DNA of 64,000 bases, taken from the NCBI RefSeq assembly GCF_001021385.1, contig NZ_CP011773.1, positions 4,774,001 to 4,838,000 of the forward strand. The letters are read 5' to 3'. The position numbers and the translations under genes are program-made. This DNA comes from Mycobacterium sp. EPa45 (GTDB lineage Bacteria; Actinomycetota; Actinomycetes; Mycobacteriales; Mycobacteriaceae). Shown here in pieces: positions 1 through 9,153 of this stretch (its first letter is position 1; each line of letters opens with the position of its first letter). Under the pieces are notes generated by a model. It saw nothing but the letters and a program-made list of their open reading frames with translations, did no database searches and had not been told where the DNA came from.

Positions 1-3000
1 CGTGTCGAGCTTCTCGATGACCGCGAATTGCGGGCCGTGGAACAGCGGGCCGGCGTACGCCTCGTCGACACTGCACGGCCACGACGACCCCGACACCTGC
101 GGAACCGCCACCTCCGGATCCGCCACAGCAGCGGTGTCCACGGTGGCGCGGTAACGCGCCCGGCCCTCAGCGTCCCGGATCGACACCGTGTACTCCGACC
201 CGGCGGGCTCGAATTCGATTGTCAACGTCTGCTTTTCACCCTCGGCGAGGGTGACACCCGATAGAACCTGGAAGTCGCGGACCACCGGGCAGGTGTCGGC
301 AATCAGGCCGCGAGCCGCACGCAGGATCGCGTCCAGCGCAATCACCACCGGCACCACCACCTTGCCGCGGACCTGATGATCGGTAAGCACCGGCAGGTCA
401 TGGGTCGACACGTTCCACTCCAGGCGGGTTGCCCGCAGGCGAGGCTCGGCCGGAGCGGCGACCACGACGGCGGTGGCCGACGAACGGCACAGCGCGTGCT
501 CGGCGAAGAACTGTGCGCCCTCGTCGATCGGAATGACACCCACGCCGCCGGCGAGGAATCGGCTCTTCAAGGTTGCGTCGACCATTCCGCCGTCCCACGG
601 TCCCCAGCCGAATGCGCGGACGACACACTCGCCGTTGCGGCGTGCGGACTCGCGAGCCGCAATGGCCTCGAGGGCAGCATTGGCCGAGGCGTAGGCCGAT
701 TGTCCGGGATTGCCGGCCCGTGCTGCGATCGAGGAGAACAGCGAGATGAAGCGCAGCTCATCGGTGGCGGTCGCATCCAGAAGTGCTTCGGCACCAACCA
801 CTTTGGTGCTGAACACCTTGACGAATCCGTCATCGTCGAGGTCTTCCAGCCGTTTGTCGGCGAGCACACCGGCGCCGTGGACGACACCGACGATCGGTCC
901 AAAATTCGCCCGGACGTCGTTGAGCACGCTGTCCAAAGCGGCACGGTCGGTGATGCTGGCCGCGAAGTAGCGCGCCGGCGTGCCCTGCCGCTCCGCCGTC
1001 GACAGGGTGGCCCGGACTTCCCGCTCGGCCAGCAGGCTTTCCGCCTGCGCGCGTGCTTGCGGCAGACTCAGTTGCTCACCGCGGGCCCGCGCCGACGCCG
1101 CCAGTGCGGTGGCGATCTCGGCGGCCGTGGTGCCGGACGGGTCGTCCGCACTCACTGCCCGCAGGGGTGTGCGACCGAGCAGTGCGAGCCGCAGGCCGTG
1201 ATGCTTGGCCAGTGCCAGAGCCGATTCCGCCGTCACGCCACGGGCACCGCCGGTGACCAGGACAACGCCACCGGGGGTGACGCTGATCGTCTCGCCCTCC
1301 CCGACCGAGGATTCGATGTCGTCGACTGCCACCAGCCGGGTGCCGTCGGCGCGTAGGGCGACCTCGATACCGCTACCGCCCTCGAGCAGCTCGGCGGCCA
1401 GCCGTTCGGCGTCAAGGCTTTCCATGTCGACGGCACGAACCGAGGCGTTCAACCATTCCCAACCGGCGGTTTTCACCAAGCTCGCGACACCGACCGGTAC
1501 ATCGCCGGCGGCGAACCGTGCCCCGGTCGACTGAACGGTGACGAAGAGCCGGGTCGCGGCGGTGCTCCTTGCGACACTGCGCGCCGCGTGGAATGCACGC
1601 AGGTGCATCGCGACGCAGTCTTCGGGTGTGCGAGCCGCCCCCAGCGGGGCCAGGCTGATGACGGCGCCTGCCTCCGCAGGTACCTCGTCGACCACGTGCG
1701 CGTTGACGCCGCGAGCCGTCAGCGCGGCCTGGAGGGCATCGGCGAAGGCGGGATCCTCCCGGGTGATGAGCACGACTCCGTCGCGCAGGCCGGCCATCGC
1801 AAGGCCAGTGGGCGGTGCGGCGCGAAGCTCGGCTTCGGTGCAGGACAGCCCGACCGGAGCGGACGACGACGCACCAACCTGCGGTGCCGCCGTGGGCTGT
1901 TCGGTGCGGCCACCGGAGGCGAATCCGGAGACGGTGTCGACGACGTCTTGCAGGGTGCGCAGGTTCGCCAGCTCGGACGCCGGGATCTCCGGAGCACCCG
2001 GGAACTTCGCCTGCAACGCCGCGAGGATCTCGACCTGCTTGATCGAATCGATCCCCAGCTCGGCCTCCATCTCCATGCCCAACCCGAGCATGTCCACCGG
2101 ATAACCCGTCTTCTCCGAAACAATCGACAGCACAACATCACCGGCATCGAGCGCAGGCGCGGCAGCAACCACCACGGTAGCGACCGGTGCAGGGGCGGCG
2201 AACCCAGACACGGTATCCACCACATCTTGCAGAGTGCGCAGGTTCGCCAGCTCCGAGGCCGGGATCTCCGGCGCACCCGGGAACTTCGCCTGCAACGCCG
2301 CGAGGATCTCGACCTGCTTGATCGAATCGATCCCCAGCTCGGCCTCCATCTCCATGCCCAACCCGAGCATGTCCACCGGATAACCCGTCTTCTCCGAAAC
2401 AATCGACAGCACAACATCACCGGCATCGAGCGCAGGCGCGGCAGCAACCACCACGGTAGCGACCGGTGCAGGGGCGGCGAACCCAGACACGGTATCCACC
2501 ACATCTTGCAGAGTGCGCAGGTTCGCCAGCTCCGAGGCCGGGATCTCCGGCGCACCCGGGAACTTCGCCTGCAACGCCGCGAGGATCTCGACCTGCTTGA
2601 TCGAATCGATCCCCAGCTCGGCCTCCATCTCCATGCCCAACCCGAGCATGTCCACCGGATAACCCGTCTTCTCCGAAACAATCGACAGCACAACATCACC
2701 CGCAGCCGGACCCGCACCCGAAGCAACAGCAGCAACCGCTACCGGAGCAGGCGCTGACCCCGCAAACCCGGCCATGGTATCCACCACATCCTGCAACGTC
2801 CGCAACCCGGACAACTCCGACGCCGGGAGCTCCGGAGCACCCGGGAACTTCGCCTGCAACGCCGCCAAAATCTCGACCTGCTTGATCGAATCGATCCCCA
2901 GCTCGGCCTCCATCTCCATGCCCAACCCGAGCATGTCCACCGGATAACCCGTCTTCTCCGAAACAATCGACAGCACAACATCACCCGCAGCCGGACCCGC

Positions 3001-6000
3001 ACCCGAAGCAACAGCAGCAACCGCTACCGGAGCAGGCGCTGACCCCGCAAACCCGGCCATGGTATCCACCACATCCTGCAACGTCCGCAACCCGGACAAC
3101 TCCGACGCAGGAATCTCCGGCACACCCGGGAACTTCGCCTGCAACGCCGCCAAAATCTCGACCTGCTTGATCGAATCGATCCCCAGCTCGGCCTCCATCT
3201 CCATGCCCAACCCGAGCATGTCCACCGGATAACCCGTCTTCTCCGAAACAATCGACAGCACAACATCACCGGCAGCCGGACCCGCAGACACAGCCGGCGC
3301 AGCCACCGCAACCGGAGCAGCCACCGGCGGCGCCGCCACCGGGGCGACCGGGGCGGCCGGCGGTGTGATCACCGGCGCGGCCGCAACCGCAACCGGCGCG
3401 GCCGCAACCGCAACCGGCGCGGGTGCAACCGTGACGGGAGCAGGCGCTGGCGCCAAAACCTGTTGCGGCGCAACGCTCGCCGTCACCATCGGAGTCTGCG
3501 CAACGGCCACGGGATCGCCCACGATGTGGGCCATCATTTGGGTCGACATATCCAGGAAGGCCTGGTGGCTGCGCGTCACCACATCCATGTAGCGCTGGTG
3601 CTGCTCGGCGGTCTCCTTCTGGATACTGTCGATGACACTCCAGACGTCGCCGGACAGCGGCGCTTCGATGACCTCTGCCTGCACTTCCACCTGCTGCTGA
3701 ACGGCCGGCGCCTGCTGCTGAATCACTGAGGCCTGGGCCTGCACCACCGGCGCAGGTGCCTGAACCGCAGCCGCGGGCGCGGCAGGTGCGTCCATCCGCT
3801 GGACCGCCGGGGCCGGCGCAGCCGCGGGGACACTGGCCGCTGCCGCGGCGACGGCAGGAGCCGCGACCGTGGCACTCACCCGAGTGCGCTTCGGCGTGAT
3901 CGATACCTTCCCGTCGGCGGGCGGGTACGGCTTACCGAGGTTCGCGCCACCGACCTTGACCGCATGCTTGGGCGCCGGAACGTATTTCAGCGGTTCCTCA
4001 TAGTGGTCGAACAGGGCACCGAGGTCCAGGGCCACACCGTCGGCAGCCAACGCCGCCAGTCCCCGATGCCAGCCACGCAGACCATCGGCCTTGGGGTCGT
4101 CGAGGGCCACCGCGAAGTGCGCCACGTCGCCCAGGATCTTTCCGACCAGCCCGGTCAGGACCCGGCTCGGACCAACCTCGATGAAGCGGGTGACCCCGTC
4201 GCGGGCCATCGCCTCGATCATTTCGCGGAACCGCACCACCTGCTGAACCTGGTCGCCGAGTTGCACGGCAACGTCCTCGCTGTAGACCTGCGCGGTGGCG
4301 TTCGCGTAGACCGGGAAGTTCGGCTGCCCGATCTTGAGTGTCTTGAGGTAAGCCGTCAGGGGTGCACTGCTGGCCGCGACGATCTCTGAGTGGAACGCCG
4401 AAGCCACCGGAAGGCGCACGGCCGTCCAGCCTTTCGCCTTCGCTGCGGTTTGCGCCCATGCGATATCGGTCTCGTACCCGGCCAGCACCACCTGAGTGGG
4501 TGCATTGTCATTGGCGATGACCAGCGATCCTGACGCCGGCTGGGTGGCCAGCAGCGCTCGCACATCGTCAGCGGTCGCGGTGACGGCGAGCATCGCGCCG
4601 TCCTTGCCCTGGCCCGCCTCGTTCATCAGCGTGCCGCGCATACGGGCCGTCTCGACCAGACTCTCGGTCGGTAGCACGCCGGCGGCCGCCAGCGCGGTGA
4701 CCTCACCGAAGCTATGGCCTGCCGCCGCAGTCGCACTCACGCCGAGGAGGTCGAGCAGCGCTAGCTGAGCAAGGCTGGTGGCGGCGATGGCCGGTTGCGC
4801 GTTGGCCATCGCGGTGAGTTCCTTCTTCTGCGCATCCACCGCGGCGGCGTCGAACGCCGGCTCGGGAAACACCACTGCGGGGAGGTCGGCAAGATCACCC
4901 TCGAGCCCGTCCCAGATCGCGAGCGCTTCGGGGAAGGCGAGGGCGAGGTCGCCGCCCATCCCGACGTACTGACTGCCCTGCCCGGGGAACAGGTAGGCCG
5001 TCTTGCCTTCGCGTGCCGGCCCGAAGCCGACTGCGATGTTGGCGTCCTTGAGCTCTGACGCGGTGCCACCGGCAAGTGCGGTGCTCAACCGGTCGGCCAG
5101 GGCGGCAAGCGATTCAGCGTCCGTCGCCACCAGGCCCGCGCGCGCGTGCTGCGATGCGTCGAACTCTTCGGCGGCTTCGAACGCGATACGGGCCAGGCTT
5201 TCCCCGGAGCGTGCGGCCGCCGCGATGTCGGAAGCGCGTTTGCCCAGTTCGGTTTCCGACGGTGCGCTCAGCACCACCAGTTCACTGGGCAGCGTCCGCA
5301 GCCGCTTGGCGCGGTGCTCGCCCCGGTACTCCTCCAGCGTCACGTGGAAGTTGCTGCCGCCGAATCCGAAGGAGCTGACCGACGCGCGCCGGGGCTGATC
5401 ACCCTTACGCACCCAGGGCCGGGTCTGCGAATTGACATAGAACGGCGACTCCTCCAACCCCAGTGCGGGATTGGGCCGATCCACCTTCAGCGTGCCCGGC
5501 AGGGTCGAATGCTGCAGCGCAAGAACGGCTTTGATGAGACCCGCGGCGCCTGCCGCGGCCTTGGTGTGACCGATCTGGGACTTCACCGATCCCAGTGCGA
5601 TCCGCGCCGAGTCGTCGGTGAACACCGACTTCAATCCGGCGAATTCGGCGACGTCGCCGGCCTTGGTGGCCGTGCCGTGGGCTTCGACGAGCTCGACCGT
5701 CGAGGGGTCGTAGCCGGCACGCTCGTATGCTCGCCGCAGTGCCTTGGCTTGTCCTTCGGAACGCGGTGCATAGACGCTCGACGCGCGCCCGTCCGATGAG
5801 GAGCCCAGGCCGCGGATGACCGCGTGGATCTGGTCTCCGTCACGCTCGGCGTCAGCCAGGCGCTTGAGGGCCACCATGCCGACGCCCTCACCGATGATCG
5901 TGCCGTCCGCGCCGTCGGAGAACGGCCGACAGTCACCGGTCGCCGAGAATGCCGGCGTCTTGGAGAAGCACATGTACATCATCACGTCGTTGAGTGCGTC

Positions 6001-6714
6001 GACGCCGCCCGTCAGCACCACGTCCGACTCGTGCAGGTACAACCGGTGCAGCGCCGACTGCAGCGCGGAAAGCGAACTCGCGCAGGCGGCGTCGGTGACG
6101 AAGTTGGCGCCGCCCAGGTTGAGGCGGTTGGCGACACGACCGGCGATGACGTTGCCGAGCAGACCCGGGAACGTGCTTTCCTGCCACGGCACATAGTGAT
6201 CGGCGATGTCCTGGCAGATCTCATCGGCTTCGCTTTCCGACAAGCCGTTCTCCAGCAGGGCTTTACGCCAGATCGGCCGCTGCATCCGAGAGCCCATCTG
6301 CACCACGAGCTCGGTCGTCGAGGCGACCCCGAGCACCACATCCACCCGGTCCAGATCGACCTCGGCGCCGCTGCCCTGCACCACGTCGAGCAGCTGCTTG
6401 GCCGCAACCAGAGCGAGGATCTGCCCGGTGTCCGTCGACGGCAGGGCGTTGGGCGGCAGGCCGAATTTCACCGGATCAAAGCTCACCGGGTCGATGAAAC
6501 CGCCGCGCTTGCAGTAGGTGCGGTCCGGTGTCTTCGGATCGGCGTCGTAGTAGTCCTCGATCAGCCAGTGCGAGGGCGGGACATCGCCGATGGCGTCGCG
6601 TCCGGTGGTGATGGTGCGCCAGAAGCCGTCGAGCCCAGACTCACCCGGATAGATCGCCGACATGGCGACCACCGCGATAGGAGTTGCAGTGGGCTGGTGC
6701 GTGTTGTCAGTCAA
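1..6714 (-). CDS. PfaA-like PUFA-synthase-type polyketide synthase (KS-AT-5xACP-KR-DH), 3' end cut by window edge
   Basis: Iterative fatty-acid/polyketide synthase of the PfaA type; it would extend acyl chains on its own ACPs in the cytoplasm. Read from TTG at 6714, eight bases after the PfaD-like stop with an AAGGG ribosome site in between. The first internal ATG (6663) would remove the start of the KS fold (PIAVVAMSAIYPG). Domains by residue: KS about 11-440 with active Cys211 (DAACASS) and His346/His383 (EAHGT, GHTKAAAG); AT with GHSFG nucleophile Ser668; Ala/Pro-rich linker about 940-1140; five ACPs with phosphopantetheine serines 1181, 1276, 1371, 1464 and 1557 (DSIKQ); KR with TGGARG and Tyr2008; then the start of a hot-dog DH. 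The KS sequence NDVMMYMCFSKTPAFS is characteristic of PfaA proteins. The stop lies left of the window. The product is unknown. A PfaA-like family assignment is firm; a PUFA product is inference. Confidence 0.9.
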   Translation of the reverse strand, partial: MTDNTHQPTATPIAVVAMSAIYPGESGLDGFWRTITTGRDAIGDVPPSHWLIEDYYDADPKTPDRTYCKRGGFIDPVSFDPVKFGLPPNALPSTDTGQILALVAAKQLLDVVQGSGAEVDLDRVDVVLGVASTTELVVQMGSRMQRPIWRKALLENGLSESEADEICQDIADHYVPWQESTFPGLLGNVIAGRVANRLNLGGANFVTDAACASSLSALQSALHRLYLHESDVVLTGGVDALNDVMMYMCFSKTPAFSATGDCRPFSDGADGTIIGEGVGMVALKRLADAERDGDQIHAVIRGLGSSSDGRASSVYAPRSEGQAKALRRAYERAGYDPSTVELVEAHGTATKAGDVAEFAGLKSVFTDDSARIALGSVKSQIGHTKAAAGAAGLIKAVLALQHSTLPGTLKVDRPNPALGLEESPFYVNSQTRPWVRKGDQPRRASVSSFGFGGSNFHVTLEEYRGEHRAKRLRTLPSELVVLSAPSETELGKRASDIAAAARSGESLARIAFEAAEEFDASQHARAGLVATDAESLAALADRLSTALAGGTASELKDANIAVGFGPAREGKTAYLFPGQGSQYVGMGGDLALAFPEALAIWDGLEGDLADLPAVVFPEPAFDAAAVDAQKKELTAMANAQPAIAATSLAQLALLDLLGVSATAAAGHSFGEVTALAAAGVLPTESLVETARMRGTLMNEAGQGKDGAMLAVTATADDVRALLATQPASGSLVIANDNAPTQVVLAGYETDIAWAQTAAKAKGWTAVRLPVASAFHSEIVAASSAPLTAYLKTLKIGQPNFPVYANATAQVYSEDVAVQLGDQVQQVVRFREMIEAMARDGVTRFIEVGPSRVLTGLVGKILGDVAHFAVALDDPKADGLRGWHRGLAALAADGVALDLGALFDHYEEPLKYVPAPKHAVKVGGANLGKPYPPADGKVSITPKRTRVSATVAAPAVAAAAASVPAAAPAPAVQRMDAPAAPAAAVQAPAPVVQAQASVIQQQAPAVQQQVEVQAEVIEAPLSGDVWSVIDSIQKETAEQHQRYMDVVTRSHQAFLDMSTQMMAHIVGDPVAVAQTPMVTASVAPQQVLAPAPAPVTVAPAPVAVAAAPVAVAAAPVITPPAAPVAPVAAPPVAAPVAVAAPAVSAGPAAGDVVLSIVSEKTGYPVDMLGLGMEMEAELGIDSIKQVEILAALQAKFPGVPEIPASELSGLRTLQDVVDTMAGFAGSAPAPVAVAAVASGAGPAAGDVVLSIVSEKTGYPVDMLGLGMEMEAELGIDSIKQVEILAALQAKFPGAPELPASELSGLRTLQDVVDTMAGFAGSAPAPVAVAAVASGAGPAAGDVVLSIVSEKTGYPVDMLGLGMEMEAELGIDSIKQVEILAALQAKFPGAPEIPASELANLRTLQDVVDTVSGFAAPAPVATVVVAAAPALDAGDVVLSIVSEKTGYPVDMLGLGMEMEAELGIDSIKQVEILAALQAKFPGAPEIPASELANLRTLQDVVDTVSGFAAPAPVATVVVAAAPALDAGDVVLSIVSEKTGYPVDMLGLGMEMEAELGIDSIKQVEILAALQAKFPGAPEIPASELANLRTLQDVVDTVSGFASGGRTEQPTAAPQVGASSSAPVGLSCTEAELRAAPPTGLAMAGLRDGVVLITREDPAFADALQAALTARGVNAHVVDEVPAEAGAVISLAPLGAARTPEDCVAMHLRAFHAARSVARSTAATRLFVTVQSTGARFAAGDVPVGVASLVKTAGWEWLNASVRAVDMESLDAERLAAELLEGGSGIEVALRADGTRLVAVDDIESSVGEGETISVTPGGVVLVTGGARGVTAESALALAKHHGLRLALLGRTPLRAVSADDPSGTTAAEIATALAASARARGEQLSLPQARAQAESLLAEREVRATLSTAERQGTPARYFAASITDRAALDSVLNDVRANFGPIVGVVHGAGVLADKRLEDLDDDGFVKVFSTKVVGAEALLDATATDELRFISLFSSIAARAGNPGQSAYASANAALEAIAARESARRNGECVVRAFGWGPWDGGMVDATLKSRFLAGGVGVIPIDEGAQFFAEHALCRSSATAVVVAAPAEPRLRATRLEWNVSTHDLPVLTDHQVRGKVVVPVVIALDAILRAARGLIADTCPVVRDFQVLSGVTLAEGEKQTLTIEFEPAGSEYTVSIRDAEGRARYRATVDTAAVADPEVAVPQVSGSSWPCSVDEAYAGPLFHGPQFAVIEKLDT
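2101..3228 (-). repeat. Tandem ACP-coding repeats, 279/285-bp units
   Basis: Five ACP modules are encoded in tandem, with serine codons at 2044, 2323, 2602, 2887 and 3172. Units 2101-2379 and 2380-2658 (279 bp each) are base-for-base identical. Units 2659-2943 and 2944-3228 (285 bp) differ at only a few positions. The module below 2101 is a more diverged fifth copy. Near-perfect DNA identity, not only protein similarity, points to recent unequal recombination or gene conversion. Confidence 0.95.
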
Positions 6715-6722
6715 GATAACCC

Positions 6723-8333
6723 TTATCCGAGAGGACGTGGACGAAAATCAAAGGAGGCAGCGGGCATCGCGACACCCGCAGCACGCAATTGCCCGGCACG
6801 GGTCACAGTCGCGGCTCCTTCGAGCAGGTTGAGCGCGATCTGGCGAACCGTGCGCGCCTCCACGGGTTCGAGGAAACTTCCCCGAACCCATTGGTTGAAG
6901 GCCCCCATCGCAGGCCCACACCAAATCTGGTAATCGCCGCGGCGAGCGGTATTGCCGTCGCGTGCCCATTGCGAACCCGTGAACAGGTACCACCGGAACA
7001 CCAGCGCCATGCGATGTTTCGGATCGGCCGCCGCGCGTTCCACCTGACGCGGGTCGCTGTTGGCGAAGAACGCCTCGGTGTCCGCCCAGATATCGGCCAC
7101 GCTGCGGCCGAGCACCGTCGTCTCGAGGTTCTTCAGCTCCTCCGGCGGAGCTTCCTCGAGCGAGGAGTAGCGCCGATAGAAGTCGGCCAGCCGGTGACCC
7201 CGCTGGGCGAACATCGTGCCGCGCTTGAGAACCTGCACGGTCACGCCCATCTCGAACATGTCCGCCGCCGGTGCCATCGCCACATCGGTCGACTCGGCCA
7301 ACGCCAACAGGGTCCGGGCATCGGGTGACAACCCGCTTTCCACCGCCGACTGGTTCACCGAGCCGGTCAGTACATACGCGGCGCCGGCGGCGAATGCGGC
7401 CGCAACGGCGGCGGGGGTGCCGAGTCCGCCCGCCGCACCCACTCGAGGCAGAACCGAGTAGCCGTAGGCGGCCGCAATCTCGTCGCGCAGGCTGATCAAC
7501 CGCGGGAGAAGAACGGTCAGCGCGCGGTTGTCGGTATGGCCCCCCGAATCCGCCTCAGCGGTGATGTCTTCGGCGATCGGGATGCCGCTGGCCAGGGCGG
7601 CCTCTTCCGGTGTCAGGCGGCCCTCGGCGACCAGCGCGCTCAGCATTGCGTCAGGAGCCGGCGAGAGGAATTGCCGGGCGACCTCGTCGCGGGACACCTT
7701 GGCGAAGATGTGGCCGGCCCGGACGATCTGTCCGTTTGCATCGCGATGCAAACCCTTCGCGGCGTACAAGACAACCGCCGGCGTGAGACGCATGAATGCC
7801 GACGCGGAAACGTAGCGGACACCGAGGCGGTGGAACAGATCGACCGTCGCCAGTTCCACCCCGTCGCTTTGAACGTTGTGAATCAGGTTGGCACCCCAGC
7901 CGCTGGAGTTCGGTCCGAGCGCGGCCTGGATTTCGCGAACCCCCGCCTCGACGGTGGCCAGATCCAGGCCGGCGCTTCCGTAGAACGCCATCACGCCGGC
8001 GCGCACACCTTCAACGGTCATCTGCGGCGTCGCGATACCGCGGGCCATCTCACCGATCACATAGGGGAACCGCACGCGATGCGTCGCGGTGAAACTGCGG
8101 TCGCCGAGCCACTCGGGATAGATCGGTGGCAGAACCGCAAGGATGTCCTGGCGCAGGAGCTCCGGCGTCAGCACGCCCGCACCGTCGAGGACCACAGTGC
8201 GCGGCCCGTAGGCCGAGCTTACGACGGCGACCGGGCGCCGGATTGCGGCGAGAGCCTCGTTGACATCCGACCCATCAAGCAACGCCGGAGAGGCGCCATT
8301 GGTCGGATGAGAGTTAGCCAACGTCGCCTGCAT
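6723..8333 (-). CDS. PfaD-family FMN-dependent enoyl reductase
   Basis: Trans-acting enoyl reductase of the PfaD/2-nitropropane-dioxygenase-like TIM-barrel family (536 aa), which reduces enoyl intermediates carried by PUFA-type and some trans-AT synthases using FMN. Seen in the sequence: the family motif TAEADSGGHTDNR (about residues 258-270), a Gly-rich flavin-binding stretch GAAGGLGTPAAV, and the C-terminal CGPAMGAFNQWVRGSFL block typical of PfaD. It is the first gene of a pair with the PfaA-like synthase, whose TTG start follows the TAA stop within eight bases, so the two are almost certainly co-transcribed and coupled. No Shine-Dalgarno precedes the ATG; a TAGAGT -10 element eight bases upstream suggests leaderless initiation. 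Confidence 0.92.
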   Translation of the reverse strand: MQATLANSHPTNGASPALLDGSDVNEALAAIRRPVAVVSSAYGPRTVVLDGAGVLTPELLRQDILAVLPPIYPEWLGDRSFTATHRVRFPYVIGEMARGIATPQMTVEGVRAGVMAFYGSAGLDLATVEAGVREIQAALGPNSSGWGANLIHNVQSDGVELATVDLFHRLGVRYVSASAFMRLTPAVVLYAAKGLHRDANGQIVRAGHIFAKVSRDEVARQFLSPAPDAMLSALVAEGRLTPEEAALASGIPIAEDITAEADSGGHTDNRALTVLLPRLISLRDEIAAAYGYSVLPRVGAAGGLGTPAAVAAAFAAGAAYVLTGSVNQSAVESGLSPDARTLLALAESTDVAMAPAADMFEMGVTVQVLKRGTMFAQRGHRLADFYRRYSSLEEAPPEELKNLETTVLGRSVADIWADTEAFFANSDPRQVERAAADPKHRMALVFRWYLFTGSQWARDGNTARRGDYQIWCGPAMGAFNQWVRGSFLEPVEARTVRQIALNLLEGAATVTRAGQLRAAGVAMPAASFDFRPRPLG

Positions 8334-8673
8334 GAGGTGCGACTCTAGCTTTACGCGTGCGACAAATCTTGGTTTTAGAACACGTTCATCCGCCCGGCGG
8401 CCTACCCGGCGGTAACTCTGTGAAGACCCTACGCCGACGCTGGGGGGAACGGTTGCCGAAATGACATGTCGCTGGTGGTTTCTTCGTCACTTCCACGAAT
8501 TCCGCAGCAGGCGGCGCAGCAAAAGCGGGCATAGCCGAATTCTGTGCACCCCAGCCGGCCCCAATCGGGTCGATTACGGTGCAGTGCAAATAGCATAACC
8601 GCGTTTACGGTGTGCGGTTGGGCCCGTCGGCGCAGCCGACCCAGCCGGCCCGAAAACCCGGCCAAACGCGGAG
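8334..8673. other. Intergenic region with a small GC-rich hairpin
   Basis: 340 bases between the PfaD-like gene and the secreted protein, both on the minus strand. No coding sequence is convincing. GTCGGC (8626-8631) and GCCGAC (8635-8640) form a 6-bp stem with a 3-nt loop just past the stop of the upstream minus-strand gene, a possible weak terminator without a T-tract. The part next to 8333 should hold the PfaD/PfaA promoter. Confidence 0.5.
8342..8347 (-). promoter_or_regulatory. Possible -10 element for the PfaD/PfaA operon
   Basis: TAGAGT fits the mycobacterial TANNNT -10 motif and ends eight bases before the PfaD ATG at 8333. This would start the transcript at or next to the start codon. 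No convincing -35 at 16-18 bp spacing was found. Confidence 0.4.
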
Positions 8674-9033
8674 TCAGTAATTCATGCAGGTGTTCGCGAC
8701 CTGCGTAATCTGCGGTCCGATCTGCGCGAAGATCATCGCGTTCAACTGTGGGTTGGCTGCTTGCTGCTGCGCCAGCGCCTGCTGGCGCTGGTCCATCGGC
8801 ATGGCTAGGAACTGCTGGATATTCGCCTGCATATCGGGCCGTGCGCGAAGCTGTCTACCCAGGGCCGGAGCCTCCGCATTAAGGGCCGCCGTCACCTGCG
8901 GGTAAGTGCATGACGTGTTAGCCAGCGCGTCCATGATCGGGTCCGCTGAGGAGACCGCGGCCGACGACAACGCAATCGCCGCCGTCAAACTTCCGGCAAC
9001 GACAACTCGTCGTAAGCACTGTGCTGAGTTCAT
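8674..9033 (-). CDS. Secreted haemophore-related (haem-binding MHB-type) protein
   Basis: Small exported protein (119 aa from ATG at 9033). A GAGGGG ribosome site lies nine bases upstream of this ATG; an in-frame ATG 20 codons earlier would only add a Trp-rich extension before the signal peptide. Residues 1-30 form a signal peptide ending near SSAD. The mature part is helical and Gln/Ala-rich, with one cysteine near its start (NTSCTYPQ) and one near its end (NTCMNY), as in mycobacterial haemophore-related proteins. Those bind or carry haem in the envelope. Haem binding here is inferred from the family, not visible as a specific ligand. Confidence 0.75.
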   Translation of the reverse strand: MNSAQCLRRVVVAGSLTAAIALSSAAVSSADPIMDALANTSCTYPQVTAALNAEAPALGRQLRARPDMQANIQQFLAMPMDQRQQALAQQQAANPQLNAMIFAQIGPQITQVANTCMNY

Positions 9034-9153
9034 GAACGCGGGCCCCTCTATTTGCCAAAACTGCCAGATCTTGAGAAGACGCCAGTTAATCACGGTGCCC
9101 TTGCGCAGGGCCGGAAACGCCTCAACTCACAGCTGCGGACGACCGCCGGGGTC

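Noticed and set aside
1588-2757. Long frames on the plus strand across the ACP repeats
   Set aside because: Repetitive antisense translation of the tandem ACP units; the sense strand has the DSIKQ motifs in frame with the synthase.
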